A DNA stretch of 64,000 bases. It comes from Siphonodentalium dalli. Its lineage: Eukaryota; Mollusca; Scaphopoda; Gadilida; Siphonodentaliidae. Shown here piece after piece: positions 21,665 through 33,130 of this stretch. A model generated the notes under the pieces. That model searched no databases, had not been told where the DNA came from, and worked only from the letters and a program-made list of their open reading frames with translations. The translations under genes and the position numbers were made by a program. Location of the stretch: positions 1,052,001 to 1,116,000 of the forward strand of contig CP136069.1 in the NCBI GenBank assembly GCA_032622095.1, read 5' to 3'. Every line of letters begins with the position of its first letter. Position 1 is the first letter of the stretch.

Positions 21665-23773
21665 GGAACGGGAAGATTCGGCGGAGGGAAGTTTCGGCCA
21701 TGTATTTTTCGGCGGAGGGAAGATTCGGCAGGGAAGATTCGGCGGGGAAGATTCGGCCAGTCGTTTGATCTAACTAATTAGTGGAGGGATTACGGCTTGG
21801 GGATTACGGCTTATGTGGGACTAAGCTTGTGTGCGCACTTATTCTTTGTTGTAACAATAACAACTAATTAGAGGGATTATATGGTCTTGATTAACTCATT
21901 TTTAGTAATGACATATTTTATTAGACTTATTAGAATGGATGAAACATATTTACACAAGCTGATAACATATTAAGGTGTAACAGAAATACAAACAAAACAG
22001 TTTAAAATACATTTATAACCAGCATTCTTTATTTGAAACATACAAAATCAACTAATAGTCTTGTCTTGTTATCTTCTTGTCTTCTTGTCTTCTTATTTCT
22101 TTGCCTTGCCGATTCTGTAGATCTTGGTCACTTCTTGTAGGAATTCCGATGTTCTGGGTCGGTCTTGGCACGGACGCTACATCTCCATCTGGTTCCGACT
22201 TTGGTTTGCGATCTGATGCCGTATGAATACCCATCGTTGGTGCATAGCAGAGGTTTTCCACGTTTACTGCCTGTCGGTAGAATGGTGTAGATGATCGACT
22301 CGTCGCAGATATCTTCGTCGGGAAGTCTGTCGTCGTCGTTGATGATCGTCGTGTCGATAGTCTCTGGATTGTCGTTGAATTCTCGTTCTATGTTAAAGCT
22401 GACTAGAAATTGGTTGATGGATACAGAAATGTCGTTGTCGCCGTCTCTAATATCATTGTCGTTGGTGGCATCGTCAATGTTATCGTCGCTTGTTGTTGGT
22501 GTCGGGTCGACGATACTGGTCGCGGTAGTGGTTGTCGAATCGTTGTTGATGTCCATCGGTTGCTCTTCCGGTAGACCAACTAAATCGTGGATCGTGCTGT
22601 CAATGGAGTTGATTGATGATGAAGTTCCACTGAAATTCACATATAAGTATAGATTTAAATTTGAAGAATACAGGTACAATTTTTAAATTGAACGGAATCG
22701 CGATAAAGAAACGAGCTGTATATAAAACGATCTGATTTACAAATTGAATATCTACCTTTCTTCTTGAAGCATTGATGAAGCATTGATGCAGCTATGGACG
22801 CATTGGACGGAGCTGTCGAAAAGGATGACGTGTCTTGTAGTCGTCATGATGAGCAATTGAAACTTATTTCAATCAAACCCTCCTTGGCCTGGAAATACTG
22901 TCGCTGAAAAATGCCGGTATTGCATGTTCTGTGTTGCCATTTGCTGCATGTGTCACAGTCAACTGCTTGCTGACGAGGACGTACATTCCTATTACACTTA
23001 ATACACAGGTAGTCTATGAGCTGATTTTGACGGAGGTTGTACGAAGGGATGATGAAGATGTGATATGGTGAAGTCAATTTCATTCAACTATATAGTCTAA
23101 AAATCGTTAGATCTGATGCGGTAAAACAAACAACTGATCAGTTCTAACTGAAATGTACTCAGCAAACTTATCTAAACAAACATCGAATAGTTCTCACTGA
23201 GATCATATCAGCATCAGAAAGACGACTCTGTATATTCTACCGACTGTTATATAAACACTTGGTGCCAACGTGAACAGAGTGTGAACAACTGTCAAAATTT
23301 TTATTCGTTTTCTCATTGAATCTTCATTAATCATAATTCCTTATAGTGTTCGAACGTGATATTTGGATTTACCACGTAATTTGTAAGTAATAACTTCAAT
23401 ATATTCACAATAAACTTACCTTATCATAAACCTAAAATAATCTCATAAAATATGTCAAACAAACTAATGACAAAACTTCATTAAAGTAATAACAAAAGTA
23501 ATAATAGAAGTAATTTATTCTTGTAAAATATTCACTCATAAAAGATACAAATAATCTCAAACAAAACATCATAAAAGTAATAGCTTCATTTAATTTAATT
23601 TATTCATCTAATATATTATTAAAAAATATGTCCACATTATTTTTAAAACATAAAATCTCCCGTCCCAATATATTGGTATAAACCTAGGAAGATTCGGCCA
23701 ATAAAACCCGCCGAATCTTCCCTGCCGAATCTTCCCTCCGCCGATCATCCCTCCGCCGAATCTTCACGGACCC
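21665..23773 (-). mobile_element. Mutator-like element (MULE) with 9 bp target duplication
   Basis: Flanked by GCAGCCTCG at 21656-21664 and 23774-23782. The long imperfect TIRs are built of GAAGATTCGGCGGAGGGA repeats (21672-21760 and 23690-23768). A 9 bp duplication with long repetitive TIRs is the MULE signature. It encodes a PHD-like plus FLYWCH protein remnant on the minus strand, a combination known from MULE-associated proteins in animals. The transposase domain is absent, so this copy looks non-autonomous. Confidence 0.8.
22128..23083 (-). pseudogene. PHD-like/FLYWCH protein of the MULE, broken
   Basis: Two exons. The first begins at the ATG at 23083 and holds a cysteine-rich finger (CIKCNRNVRPRQQ, then CDTCSKWQHRTCNTG). 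It meets a TGA at 22846-22844, but exon-like sequence continues to a donor AAAG/GTAGA (exon end 22756). The intron is 22755-22630, with acceptor gtgaatttcag. Exon 2 (22629-22128) is acidic and serine/threonine-rich (DDNIDDATNDNDIRDGDND), then shows a FLYWCH-like block GKPLLCTNDGYSYGIR and TRWRCSVRAK, and stops before the final Cys/His pair. FLYWCH is a zinc-binding, DNA-binding fold. The in-frame stop and missing C-terminus make a functional product unlikely. Confidence 0.6.
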
Positions 23774-24251
23774 GCAGCCTCGATCAAGTGTGCACCATGT
23801 AAGTTGTAACTTTTTTATCAGGTTTGATCCAGGGCAAGGGGGTGGTAGTATTTTATTTATCTGGTCTGACTTGGGTAACTCACAACACTGTCTAGGAACT
23901 TATACATCAGAAGTCAATCTATTGCCGGCTTTGTGATGGTCCAGGAATAATTTTTAGAATATATGCCTGTTATAGATATTTAGAAACCGGCGATTAAGTG
24001 ACATAATTATGTGGTATATTTAGTGAATTGGACAAGTGTTGGGTAAAACAATTGGTCTTGCAGCCAGGTGGCCCCTACTTTAGATGCCCTTAACGTACAC
24101 TCAACACATCCCACCTCGATCCAAAATGGCTGCCACCCAGAGGGGTCCAAATGAAAGTGTCGATGATACTGTAGCTCAACTTGGAAAGGGAATAATTTCA
24201 TATGTTACAGTCAATGGAGCCAATAGGAATGCGGAAAGTTGAAAGGTCTAA

Positions 24252-25156
24252 GCAATACTAGATTATCAACATTAAGAGATAAACTAGTATACAAGATCCA
24301 AGATGGTTGCTGACAGCTATCATTCCAATGAAATTCAAAAACATTTGATGGTAACTAAACTAGAATCAATATGGGCAGAAGACATCCTCATCAAATCATC
24401 TCTTAAATATCTCAACCCATCATCTGTGAAACTCAATAAAATACATCAGATCTACCGCACAGTCAGACCCAGCATATACGACGTCAGGCGTGCAGAAATC
24501 AAGGCAAAGCTACTCTGTGGTACTTACATCCTGCAAACAAACAAGGCCCTGTTCAACCAATATGCTGTCGACCCTACCTGCCCTACATGTCATCATGGAC
24601 CAGAAGACAGAGAGCATCTTATTGCCGCATGCCCAACTTACACTAAGGAAAGAAATCGATTAAAGACAAAAATCTCAAACCTAATGTCAGATGACAAACA
24701 TGATACAACTCTCCTAGAAAATTCACACCAATTCACTCAACTGATACTAGACTCCAGCCATACTTCCATAGCCGATGCAGACCACCCATTTGACAATCGT
24801 CTTACTGCTCAGCTAGAACTCTCCTCCAGGGAATACATATACCAGATACACATAAGAAGATAAACTATCTTGCAACTGAGGTCAGGAAAATGACACAAAA
24901 TTTCGAGAAGGCTGGTCTGAGCTCAAAGTTATCATAACACTCTAGTCTTTTCCAGTACAAACCCTTTGATAGTGCAACAAAATACTGTATATATACATGT
25001 ACCTATGACGATATTCACTTGTGAGGACAGATTCTGAGGATTCTGAGGATCTACCTGTAAATATTCTAATGATCATATTATTCATCCACTTATACTGGAG
25101 TGCCTCGTCAAATCATCCGGGGAACTTCCAACCAAAGAAGAAGAAGAAGAAGAAGA
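24252..25156 (+). mobile_element. Non-LTR retrotransposon 3' end with GAA-repeat tail
   Basis: It interrupts the 5' block of the family 1 element. It contains the C-terminal region of an endonuclease-reverse transcriptase polyprotein and ends in a (GAA)n tail at 25136-25156. A simple-repeat 3' tail is typical of several non-LTR clades. I could not find a clear target duplication, so boundaries are approximate. Confidence 0.65.
24303..24863 (+). pseudogene. Non-LTR polyprotein C-terminus with CCHC knuckle
   Basis: 186-residue open frame (ATG internal to the original protein). It includes RTVRPSIYDVRRAEIKAKLL, then QTNKALFNQYAVDPTCPTC and HHGPEDREHLIAACP. The C-x2-C-x8-H-x4-C pattern after a GTY.LQTNK.xFNQYAV block matches the zinc-knuckle tail downstream of the RT/RNase H region in molluscan non-LTR proteins I am familiar with. 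The upstream catalytic domains are missing. It ends at a normal stop and a GAA tail 270 bp later. It is a truncated copy, although this segment itself is still open. Confidence 0.75.
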
Positions 25157-25235
25157 TAGCTTATTGCATCTAGTAGATCTATATCAAGATTAATATAAAG
25201 TTTGGTGATGATCGGATGAGGGAAGTGGACTGTAG

Positions 25236-26425
25236 GGTGTGCCAAAGGGTTTAGTTATGCAAAGAGTAAAATACAAGATGGCTGCCAGCAGACATGTTTT
25301 ATGGCAGAATGAACCCAAAATGATTCGTTCCCATCTACATTTCAATGTTAACAGTCATGACAAATTTCATGATGATCCCATCAAAGGTACGACATGTGGC
25401 CCATCAAAGGATTTAGTCATGCAAAGATTTAAATCCAAGATGGCTGCTTGTGGCCATATTTTATGGCCGAATGACTCCAAAATGACTCGTTCCCATTGTA
25501 TGTCAATATTAACATTTACGACAAATTTCATGATGATCCGAACAAAGGTACGACCTGTAGCCTGTGCCAAAGGATTTAGTCATGCAAAAGAGTCTTAGAG
25601 TAAAATCCAAGATGGCTGCTGGTGGCCATGTGTTTAGCCCAAATGACCCCAAAATGACTCGTTCCCATCTATATTAATATAAATGACAAATTTCATGATA
25701 TTCAGACAAACAGTACGGCCTGTAGCCCATGCTAATTGTTTGAAATTTGAAATCCAAGATGGCCACTGGCGACCATGTTTTTTTGCCGAATGACCCCAAA
25801 ATGACTCGTTCCCATACACATGTAATTGTCAAAATCGTGTCAAATTTCTTGATGATCCGACTAAAGGTACAACCTGTAGCCCAAGCCAAGGATTTAGTCA
25901 TGCAAAGAGTAAAATCCAAGATGGTTGTTGGCGGCCATGTTTTATGGCCGATTGACCCCAAAATAACTCGTTCCCATCTACATCTCAATATAAATGTTAT
26001 TAACATCCATGACAAATTTCATGATGACCAGACGAACAGTACGACATGTAGCCTGTGCCAAAAGATTTAGTCATGCAAAGAGTAAAATCCAAGATGGTTG
26101 TTGGCGGCCATGTTTTATTGCCGATTGACCCCAAAATAACTCGTTCCCATCTACATCTCAATATAAATGTTATTAACTTCCACGACAAATTTCATGATGA
26201 TCAGATAAACACTCTGGCCTGTAGTCTGTGCTAATGAAATTAATTTTGAAATCTAAAATGGCGTTGGTGTCATGGCTGTTGTCATTAACATGTAGATAGG
26301 AACGAGTCATTTTGGGGTCAAAAAAATGGCCACCAGTGGCCATTTTGGATTTAAAAATTCAATCCATTAGCAGACTACAGGCCGGAGCGTTCATCTGATC
26401 ATCATGAAATTTGTTGTGGAAGTTA
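25236..26425. repeat. 161 bp units of family 1, with inversion at the 3' side
   Basis: Seven forward units to about 26260, followed by an inverted unit (CATTTTGGGGTC, TAACATGTAGATAGGAACGA). Unit types follow the same a/b scheme as the 530-3926 array. Reading frames on both strands come from the repeat. Confidence 0.8.
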
Positions 26426-26640
26426 ATAGCAACCAATAGGTGGTTGTTTATACCTTAGGCGCAGGTGAATGACATCATATATTTTTTTCTATATCCATCA
26501 GTGATTTTTCAAAGATCGCGGGTATGGATTTTGGAGAAATTGTCACGTGACTTCTGGTTAGCAACCGTGTGGAGATTGCAAAAAAAACGCAGAATTGGGA
26601 ATGAAGCATCGCGATAACAAGAGCTACGCTGGGCGTGCAA

Positions 26641-27572
26641 TATACGCCCTCTCTTGGGTCGGCGGAAACTGGTAAAAAAGGGGCATAACTCTGGTAAAAA
26701 TTGGCGGACGGAACTCAAATTTGAACTTGACCTGTGTTTTGGTGGGAGAAAGTAATATACCAAATTATCATTGAATCCGATAAGCTATCATCCGGACAAC
26801 AAATTTCAGGGATTTTCTAAGTCAAATTACGTCAAATAAGGGGCATAACTCCGGTGAAAATTGGCGGACGGAACCCAAATTCGAACCTGAGCTGTCTTTT
26901 CTCCTAATAAACCTACATACCAAATTTGATTGAAATCGGTTCACTCTAACTAAAGTTATCATCCGGACAACAAATTTCAGGGATTTTCTAAGTCAAATTA
27001 CGTCAAAAAAGGGGCCATAACTCTCGCAAAAATTATCGGATTAAAACGAAATTCGGACTTGAGCTGTATTTTGATATATGTAATCCACAAAAAAACGGGT
27101 TTTGCGTATAAACATTCCAAAATCGAGTTATCATCCGGAAACCAAATAACATAAGAAAAACTGAATTTTCTGAGTCGAAAAAGGGGCATAACTCTGCCAA
27201 AAATGGTCGGACAGAACCCAAGTTCGAACTTGACCTGTGTTTTGGTGGGAGATAGTAATATACCAAATTTGGATTCATTACGATAAACTATACTAAAGTT
27301 ATCATCCGGACAACAAATTTCAAGGATTTTCTAAGTCAAAAAACGTTAAATAAGGGGCATAACTCCGGTGAAAATTGGCGGGCGGAACCCAAATTCGAAC
27401 TTGAACTTAATTTTCGGCTAATAAACCCACATACCAAATTTTACTAATTTTGGTTCACTCTAACTAAAGCTATCATCCGGACAACAGGTTAACGGACGGA
27501 CGCCGGGACGCCCGCCCGCCCGGACGGACAGACCAATACTATAATACGGCCTTTTTTTCAAAAGGGCGTATA
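26641..27572. mobile_element. Pearl-like element, family 3
   Basis: Short inverted ends TATACGCCCT (26641-26650) and AGGGCGTATA (27563-27572). Five core units of about 160-172 bp share AAGGGGCATAACTC, GGCGGACGGAACCCAAATTC and ATCATCCGGACAACAAATTT (starts near 26680, 26840, 27011, 27183, 27354). A GACGCCCGCCCGGACGGACAG tract precedes the 3' end. No protein. It lies within the second family 1 element. Confidence 0.75.
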
Positions 27573-28189
27573 AAAATGAAAGTAACTGCTTCACAACTTA
27601 CAAAGAATTCACATGTGATTTAGGACATTTAGGTCTGCTTAATTTCATTTAGACCAATTCGTTGGTTAGCTTAATGACAACGAAAAATGAAGAAGTCATG
27701 ACGAGAATCCTGACAAGATTTTACAATCCACGACACGTCGATCTTGTCAAGTTGGCATGTCGTCTCCGTCGTGACCACTGCATGATGTTACATAAATTAT
27801 TATTAGCGTTATGTCGCCGAAAAAAGGGCAATTTGAGACACATCGTGTGTGGTTGCTCCACTACGTGTCACATACGATTCATATTATTGTGATGTAGATG
27901 GGAATGAGTCATTTTGGGGTCATTCGGCCAAAAAACATGGCCGCCAGCAGCCAATATGCAATATGACCCCAAAATGACTCGTTCCCATCGACATTTCAAT
28001 GTCAACAACTATTATCAAATTACATAATGATCCGACAAAAGATACAACCTGTAGCCCGTGCTAAAGGAAATTGTTGACGAATCACACACGCACACACACG
28101 CACACGGACTACGGATACCAAGCCATGGCAATAGCTCAAACTTTACAAAGTAAAGTTGAGCTAAAAAGGCTTTGGTCCCATGTTTGCGG

Positions 28190-28597
28190 TAACCCCTCTG
28201 TGGTGGGCCATTTTTAAATGGGTTGAGGCGTATGTTTATGGTGCCTTTGGGGCCACTCACAACACTCTTTGTATGACCTACATAGTATGTCAAGGGGTGG
28301 CTGAAGGGACAGAGCGTGGGTCCCCTAGTTGAACCACTCTGGGTGGCATCCTTTTTGGATCGGGTGGGATTTTGTGAATATTTAGGGTTTCTTCAGGGCC
28401 ACCATACACCACTCTTTGACATTAATCAGTCAAGGACACAGAAATGGCATGGGTCCCTCCCTCTGGGGTCAGTTTAGATTGGTTTGGGGGTCCACCCAAT
28501 AACGCCATTTGTTTAACCCAAAACGGTCAAGGGGCTGAGAAATTGCATGAGTTCCGTATTTGAACACATCTGGACAGTGACCATTTTGGAAAGGGTG
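28190..28597. repeat. Degenerate tandem repeat, GGGTCC/CACTCTTTG type
   Basis: About three loosely similar units of 110-130 bp (GGGGCCACTCACAACACTCTTTG, CAAGGGGTGGCTGAAGG, GGGTCCCCTAGTTG). Traces continue at 28816-28930 and 29390. Strongly diverged; no coding frame. Confidence 0.45.
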
Positions 28598-28599
28598 TA

Positions 28600-28813
28600 C
28601 AGTAATGCCCTAAGTAGTCCACCCCTTAACCACAGCAGAATTATGGGTAACTTTTCAGGATTTAGTCGGAAATATGGGTTGTTGTCATTCATCGGAAAGC
28701 TCTCATGAGGGAGCTTTCCGATGAATGACAAAAAGCCATATTTCTGACTAAATCCTGAAAAGTTACCCATAATTCTGCTGTGGTTAAGGGGTCGATTATT
28801 TACGGCATTACTG
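28600..28813. mobile_element. Fold-back MITE, TA-flanked family, copy 1
   Basis: 214 bp, ends CAGTAATGCCCTAAG and the inverse pattern CGGCATTACTG, with TA at 28598-28599 and 28814-28815. Arms of about 100 bp (CACAGCAGAATTATGGGTAA, TTTCAGGATTTAGTCGGAAA) are almost perfectly complementary around AGCTCTCATGAGGGAGCT. The TA target suggests mobilisation by a Tc1/mariner-like or related transposase. Confidence 0.85.
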
Positions 28814-28929
28814 TATGTAAAGAGTGCCTTGGTGGCCACCCTACAATTAACACCTTTTGTTTGACATGAATATAAATATTTTCGAAAAAGGAATGGAAGT
28901 CACCTTCCTGCCATGATTGGGGAGGGGAG

Positions 28930-30560
28930 GGGCACCGAAACTGATAGTGATACAAATGTTAACGCTAGTTTCCACCAAATTCATATGTACGTTCTTCAGT
29001 GATCAAAGTCATTGGTTCTCAGTCTTAAATAGATAGGCTACGCCCCTGTAAGTATAGGGAAAGGACCATGCATGCCCATGTGTCAAAATAAATACATTTA
29101 TGGCAAGTCCAGATAGGTAATCTAGTTCCTACTTAGCATTTGCACTTAAGTGAAAATATTTGCACTTAAATGCAAATGTTAAGTACGAACTAGTTTGTTT
29201 GATAAATATTGTGCAGTTAATTCTGACATGACTAACCATTTTCCTAAAAAGTCCACCCTATGAGCAACACCAGGCCAGCTTGTTCTCAAATGGGGTGTTT
29301 CTTATACAGTTTAATTGCACTGATTTATGATTAAGTATTATTGGGGATGATGTCAATTATTGTTCTGTGGACCTGTGTCGAGAAATGGCATGGGTCGGCA
29401 ATTTTGCATTAGGTTGGGGTGTGTGGGTTGTGGGCAAGTATGTTAAATAGCTCTAGTTTTCACCAAATTCAAACACGTTCTTCTCCAATTATATGATGAA
29501 GCAAATCATGTGAGTTAAAGGCGCCACATGACTGATGACCCAACATGATCCGGACTGTAATGGACCCATATGGATACCCATAGACCTACATGTAGTAAGT
29601 AGGAAATTGGCCAAGACTAAAGGAAGGTCATAGGTTCTCAGTCTTAAATAGTTAGGCTATGCCCCAGTAAATAGGAAAATGACCATGCGTGCCAGTGTAT
29701 CGGCATAACTAAATCTGTGGCATGGATAGGTAGGACAAACAGTTATCTAGTTCCTGCTAAGCATGTGCACTTAAGTACAAATGTTAAGTATAAACTAGAG
29801 GTGTGACTGTCCCAATGGGACTACGGATACCCCCCTGTTTTTAAACTACTAAGATGTTTCACATGTCAGTAAACATTTAGTTAAAATAATAAAATAACAG
29901 TTCCCATTGCAGGTGTACAACCATAAGCCTAATCTTAAACCTATTGACCGAAAAATGTAGGAATAAAAGGTTGGACAAAATTATGCATGTTGCGAAAAAA
30001 TTTCTAAGTCGAAAAAGGGGAATAACTCCACCAAATAATGTTGGACAGACGTCATAATCACAGGTGAACAAGTTCCCATGGTACTAAATATCTGTGCCAC
30101 GTTTTTAAAAAATTGACGGAAAAATGTAGGAATAAAAGCTCGGACAATAGTTACATGTTGCTAAAATTTTCTAAGTCAAAAAGGGGGGATAACTCCACCA
30201 AAAAAAGTCCGACAGACGTCATAATCGCAGGTGCACAGGTTCCCATGGTGGTTGATGTCTGTACCAAGTTTCACGGAAATTGATCAAAAAACAACTGAGA
30301 AAAACTTCGGACAAATTTGTGTCCACGGACGGACGGACGACGGACGACAGACGACGGACGACGGACAAGCTGACTCCAGTATACCCCCCCTAACTTCGTT
30401 GCGGGGGGTATAACTAGCTATTATTGTTTGTTAGATAATTATTGTACAGTTAATTCTGAAATGGCCAACCATTTTCCCAAAAAGTCTGCCCTATGAGCAA
30501 CACAAAACCAGCTTAATCTCTGATTAGGGGGTGTTTCTTATACAGTTGAATTGCACTTAA
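28930..30560. repeat. Tandem segmental duplication, second copy split by an element
   Basis: 28940-29310 and 29455-30545 share, in order, CTAGTTTTCACCAAATTCA, GGTTCTCAGTCTTAAATAG, GTGCACTTAAG, AAATGTTAAGTA.., ACAGTTAATTCTGA.ATG, CCCTATGAGCAACAC and GGGTGTTTCTTATACAGTT. The second copy is interrupted by the family 4 element at 29799-30412. No gene is contained. Confidence 0.75.
29799..30412 (+). mobile_element. Pearl-like element, family 4, with ACTAG flanks
   Basis: The first copy of the duplicated host segment gives the empty site (GAACTAGTTTGTTTGATAAA, near 29188). Here ACTAG occurs at 29794-29798 and again at 30413-30417, bracketing 614 bp. Two core units of about 167 bp share TTTCTAAGTC.AAAA.GGGG, ATAACTCCACCAAA and GACAGACGTCATAATC. 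They are followed by a GACGGACGACGG tract (30325-30365) and a terminal hairpin TATACCCCCCC/GGGGGGTATA. Another 3' end is at 62990-63242. Confidence 0.75.
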
Positions 30561-30750
30561 GTGCAAATGAATTGTACTTAAATGCAAATACCACATAATT
30601 GTGAATTTGGCGAGGAATTGGACTTAAGTGCAAATAGAAGAAAATATCAGTATTTATACTTAAGTGTAATTCATGTGTACTTAAGTACAATTCCTCGCCG
30701 AATTCACAATTATGTGGTATTTGCACTTCGCTATTTGGACTTAAGTGAAA
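30536..30750. repeat. CACTTAAGTG-rich fold-back
   Basis: Two arms of about 46 bp (ATACCACATAATTGTGAATT...GGCGAGGAATT and its inverse at 30678-30722) with several TTAAGTGCAAAT words around and between them. Confidence 0.75.
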
Positions 30751-31030
30751 ATAAATCGAAAATGTGAAAACGGCTTGCCATATAAAGGTACCTGCTGAAT
30801 CGAAGCCTGCAGACATCAGTCTCTCGACCATATCTACTTCAAATGTGACACCAGAGAATGGCATAGACGATTCTTATTCATTATCAGACATAACAGGTGA
30901 AACCCAATTGAATTTCCCTGTGACCATTAGTACGGAGACACTTAGTTACGTGAAACTCATTGCAGGTCTTGAAGCCGATGTTAGTTTCACGTCCCATTTG
31001 TTGATTTAAGTGTTTAATCTAGGTTTTTGA

Positions 31031-31170
31031 CTACAACTCGTCCCTAGTTTATAGCAAAATTTACAAAATGTGTCCAATAAATTAGGTCTGAACTTCGCCA
31101 AAGGCTCAGTATATACCTAATTAACTGACTCGTTTTGTAAATTCCGCTATTTACTGGGGACTTGTTGTAG
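31031..31170. mobile_element. 140 bp fold-back MITE
   Basis: Ends CTACAACTCGTCCCTAG and the inverse pattern CTGGGGACTTGTTGTAG, with continuing complementarity (AATTTACAAAA, TTAATTAGGT) towards the centre. No certain target duplication. Confidence 0.65.
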
Positions 31171-32490
31171 ATCCTCTATATAATCATGTAGGTAAACATG
31201 TTCTGGGCTTATTGCTTCTTAATTTATCTGCCTGTCTAGTGTTAACACCGAGGGAATATGAGAACATCTAAACGATTTTGTGAGATTGTTTCTAGTCCAG
31301 TTATACATGAAGACAGATGAATGCATGATATATAAATTGTAGAATATTTTCTTGTCGGAAGAGAGGTAAAGTAAAGTAGATAGTTTCATAAAGAGATGGA
31401 GACAATCTCTCCTGCGGAGCTTAGAACTATCACTGTATCGGCTGAGTACTTGCTGGATATTTCACTGACCTGCGGGTTTCAAAATTATGTGTAACCTATT
31501 TTTCTTTCGCCTGGTCTGTGCTTTGGTAACTCATACCATACATGCAGGTTAGCAGAAGAGTTACACAAACTGTTATAATCACTACAACTGGTATTATTAC
31601 CTACAGATGGGCAACTCATTGAACTACCCTAATCAATTTGAATGTCTCATTTTGGGACCTGCATTTATAAAACTTTAGCAGGACCTATTTTTTTCATTTT
31701 AGATAAACCTCCAGGCTCCAGGTGATCTGAATTTGCGGGCCTGGATAAGGAATGTGTAGCCCCCTCTGGAAGAGCACAAATTCCTATTTCATAATGTAAT
31801 AGAAAATAAAACGTAATATTTTTTGGAGATAAACCCCGGGTGAGTAGAAACTCTGCTGTTGTACAGTACATTTGCAGGCCTTAAAGTCCATCCAATGTTT
31901 TTGTGAGAATCAAAGCTGACTCACAATCAAAATCACAAGTTGGGTGGAGATGGATATGGTGTATCAAACATTCCATGTTAGAGGCTGTTTGAAGGAAAAG
32001 TTTTGAAAATTCAATGCACAGACAATTTCTCATAAGTAATATCTTACATTCAAATCTTATAAAATTTACCCTCTCCCTGTATCTTCGTCAAATGAGCTGA
32101 TGTGAATGTGACAGGAATGCAGAATTGCAATATTTATTGTACATGTAGAGATTTCAATTTTGAAAGATTTACTGTTCGATCTAACTTCATAACATGGAGT
32201 ACTTATAAGTAATTCTTATGTAGTGTCTTTAAAGTTATTAGGTAAATTGAATTACAATGCAGATCAATTTACACTGTTTCACTGGAAACAGAGTTTCAAG
32301 CATGAACACGAGTTTTTGAAAGACTAACGAGCCAACTTGTTCACAAACTATTACCATGCTCGATTATCCAACTCCACAAAATGTATATCTCCTAAATGTG
32401 CTATATAAATAGGTTGATTACTATTTTTATTATTTGATCAAATGAAGTGCTCTGAGCATTAAGGTTGATAGCCATGTTAACTTTACTCAC
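31171..32490. other. Probable intronic or intergenic DNA next to the 32491 exon
   Basis: AT-rich, with no repeat family recognised and no second exon that I can defend. It lies downstream (minus strand) of the best host exon and may be its intron. Confidence 0.35.
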
Positions 32491-32630
32491 CTGGTAACTG
32501 GTCTGAGGCTGTGGTTGTACATCATATTGTAGAGAGTAAGGAGCAGGAACTGAATGGGCTAACAATGGGTGACCCGTAGCATGCGGAGCAGCTGCTGTGG
32601 TGAGGTCCTCTCGAGGCTGAACCATCCCTG
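32491..32630 (-). CDS. Host coding exon, 140 bp, Pro/Gln-rich; gene not identified
   Basis: On the minus strand, the acceptor ttgtttgcag/CAGGG and the donor TACCAG/gtgagtaaag are both near-consensus. The exon starts with two bases completing a codon and ends in phase 0. It encodes 46 residues: GMVQPREDLTTAAAPHATG, then HPLLAHSVPAPYSLQYDVQ, then PQPQTSYQ. The low-complexity Ala/Pro/Gln/Tyr composition suggests a disordered region, as in N-termini of RNA-binding or transcription proteins. A resemblance in style to the N-terminal exons of RBFOX proteins (an xMVQP start, Pro/His/Tyr-rich text) is only a guess. The acceptor is a tandem NAGNAG (gcagcag), so one codon may be alternatively included (exon 32491-32627). 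No other exon of this gene is visible, implying long introns. Confidence 0.65.
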
Positions 32631-33130
32631 CTGCAAACAAAACAGTACAAATCAGCTAAATGTCTTAACATTTCCTCAAGGATTGTCTCAATCATTGGAA
32701 TGATTTATTATTCATCAGGAAATATAAGTAGAGGACAAAAACATATTAGAAGTGCAGAAGGATTGCTAATTATTGGCAGGAAATGTTCAAACCACACTGA
32801 AATCCTAAGGGAACAACTCGTCAATGATGCTTTAGTATAGAAAGGGTTAATATAAACTCCAAACACAAAACAAAACACGTATAAATTTATCCAACCAATG
32901 AAATTCACTACCGAATATAGTCAAGGTAATATTTTTGCATAGGCAAATTTTTTTGAAAATCTCTTAAAGGAATACGGTCCTGAAAAAAAACAATAATATT
33001 TTCTTTCAATATACCGATAATATATATATAAAATGTCCATTGGGCGCATATAATCTAATATTCGGCCGCCAATCGTTATATTTATAACGATTAAACAAAA
33101 TTCCGAAGTTAGTCGAAGATTTTGTTGTGG

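Larger units (their letters stand above)
24151..28164. mobile_element. Pearl/HINE-like element, family 1, second copy with nested insertions
   Basis: Left end ATGAAAGTGTCGATGATACT then TAGCTCAACTT (24172-24182). The right end carries the CACACACGCACACGGAC microsatellite, a hairpin CTTTACAAAGTAAAG and GAGCTAA (28141-28164), all as in the 420-4031 copy. The core consists of 161 bp units in a, a, a, b, a, a, b order (25245-26260), then inverted units (26275-26425 and 27895-27945). It has been invaded by a non-LTR fragment (24252-25156) and a family 3 element (26641-27572). Confidence 0.7.

Noticed and set aside
27662-27892. 76-residue frame with basic residues
   Set aside because: Contains its own imperfect inverted repeat (GACAAGATTTT/GATCTTGTC) and lies inside a repeat-derived block; no family.
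30764-31009. 81-residue open frame starting MKTACHIKVPAESKPADIS
   Set aside because: No splice context, no family, and its 5' edge overlaps the CACTTAAGTG fold-back. Possibly an element remnant but unsupported.
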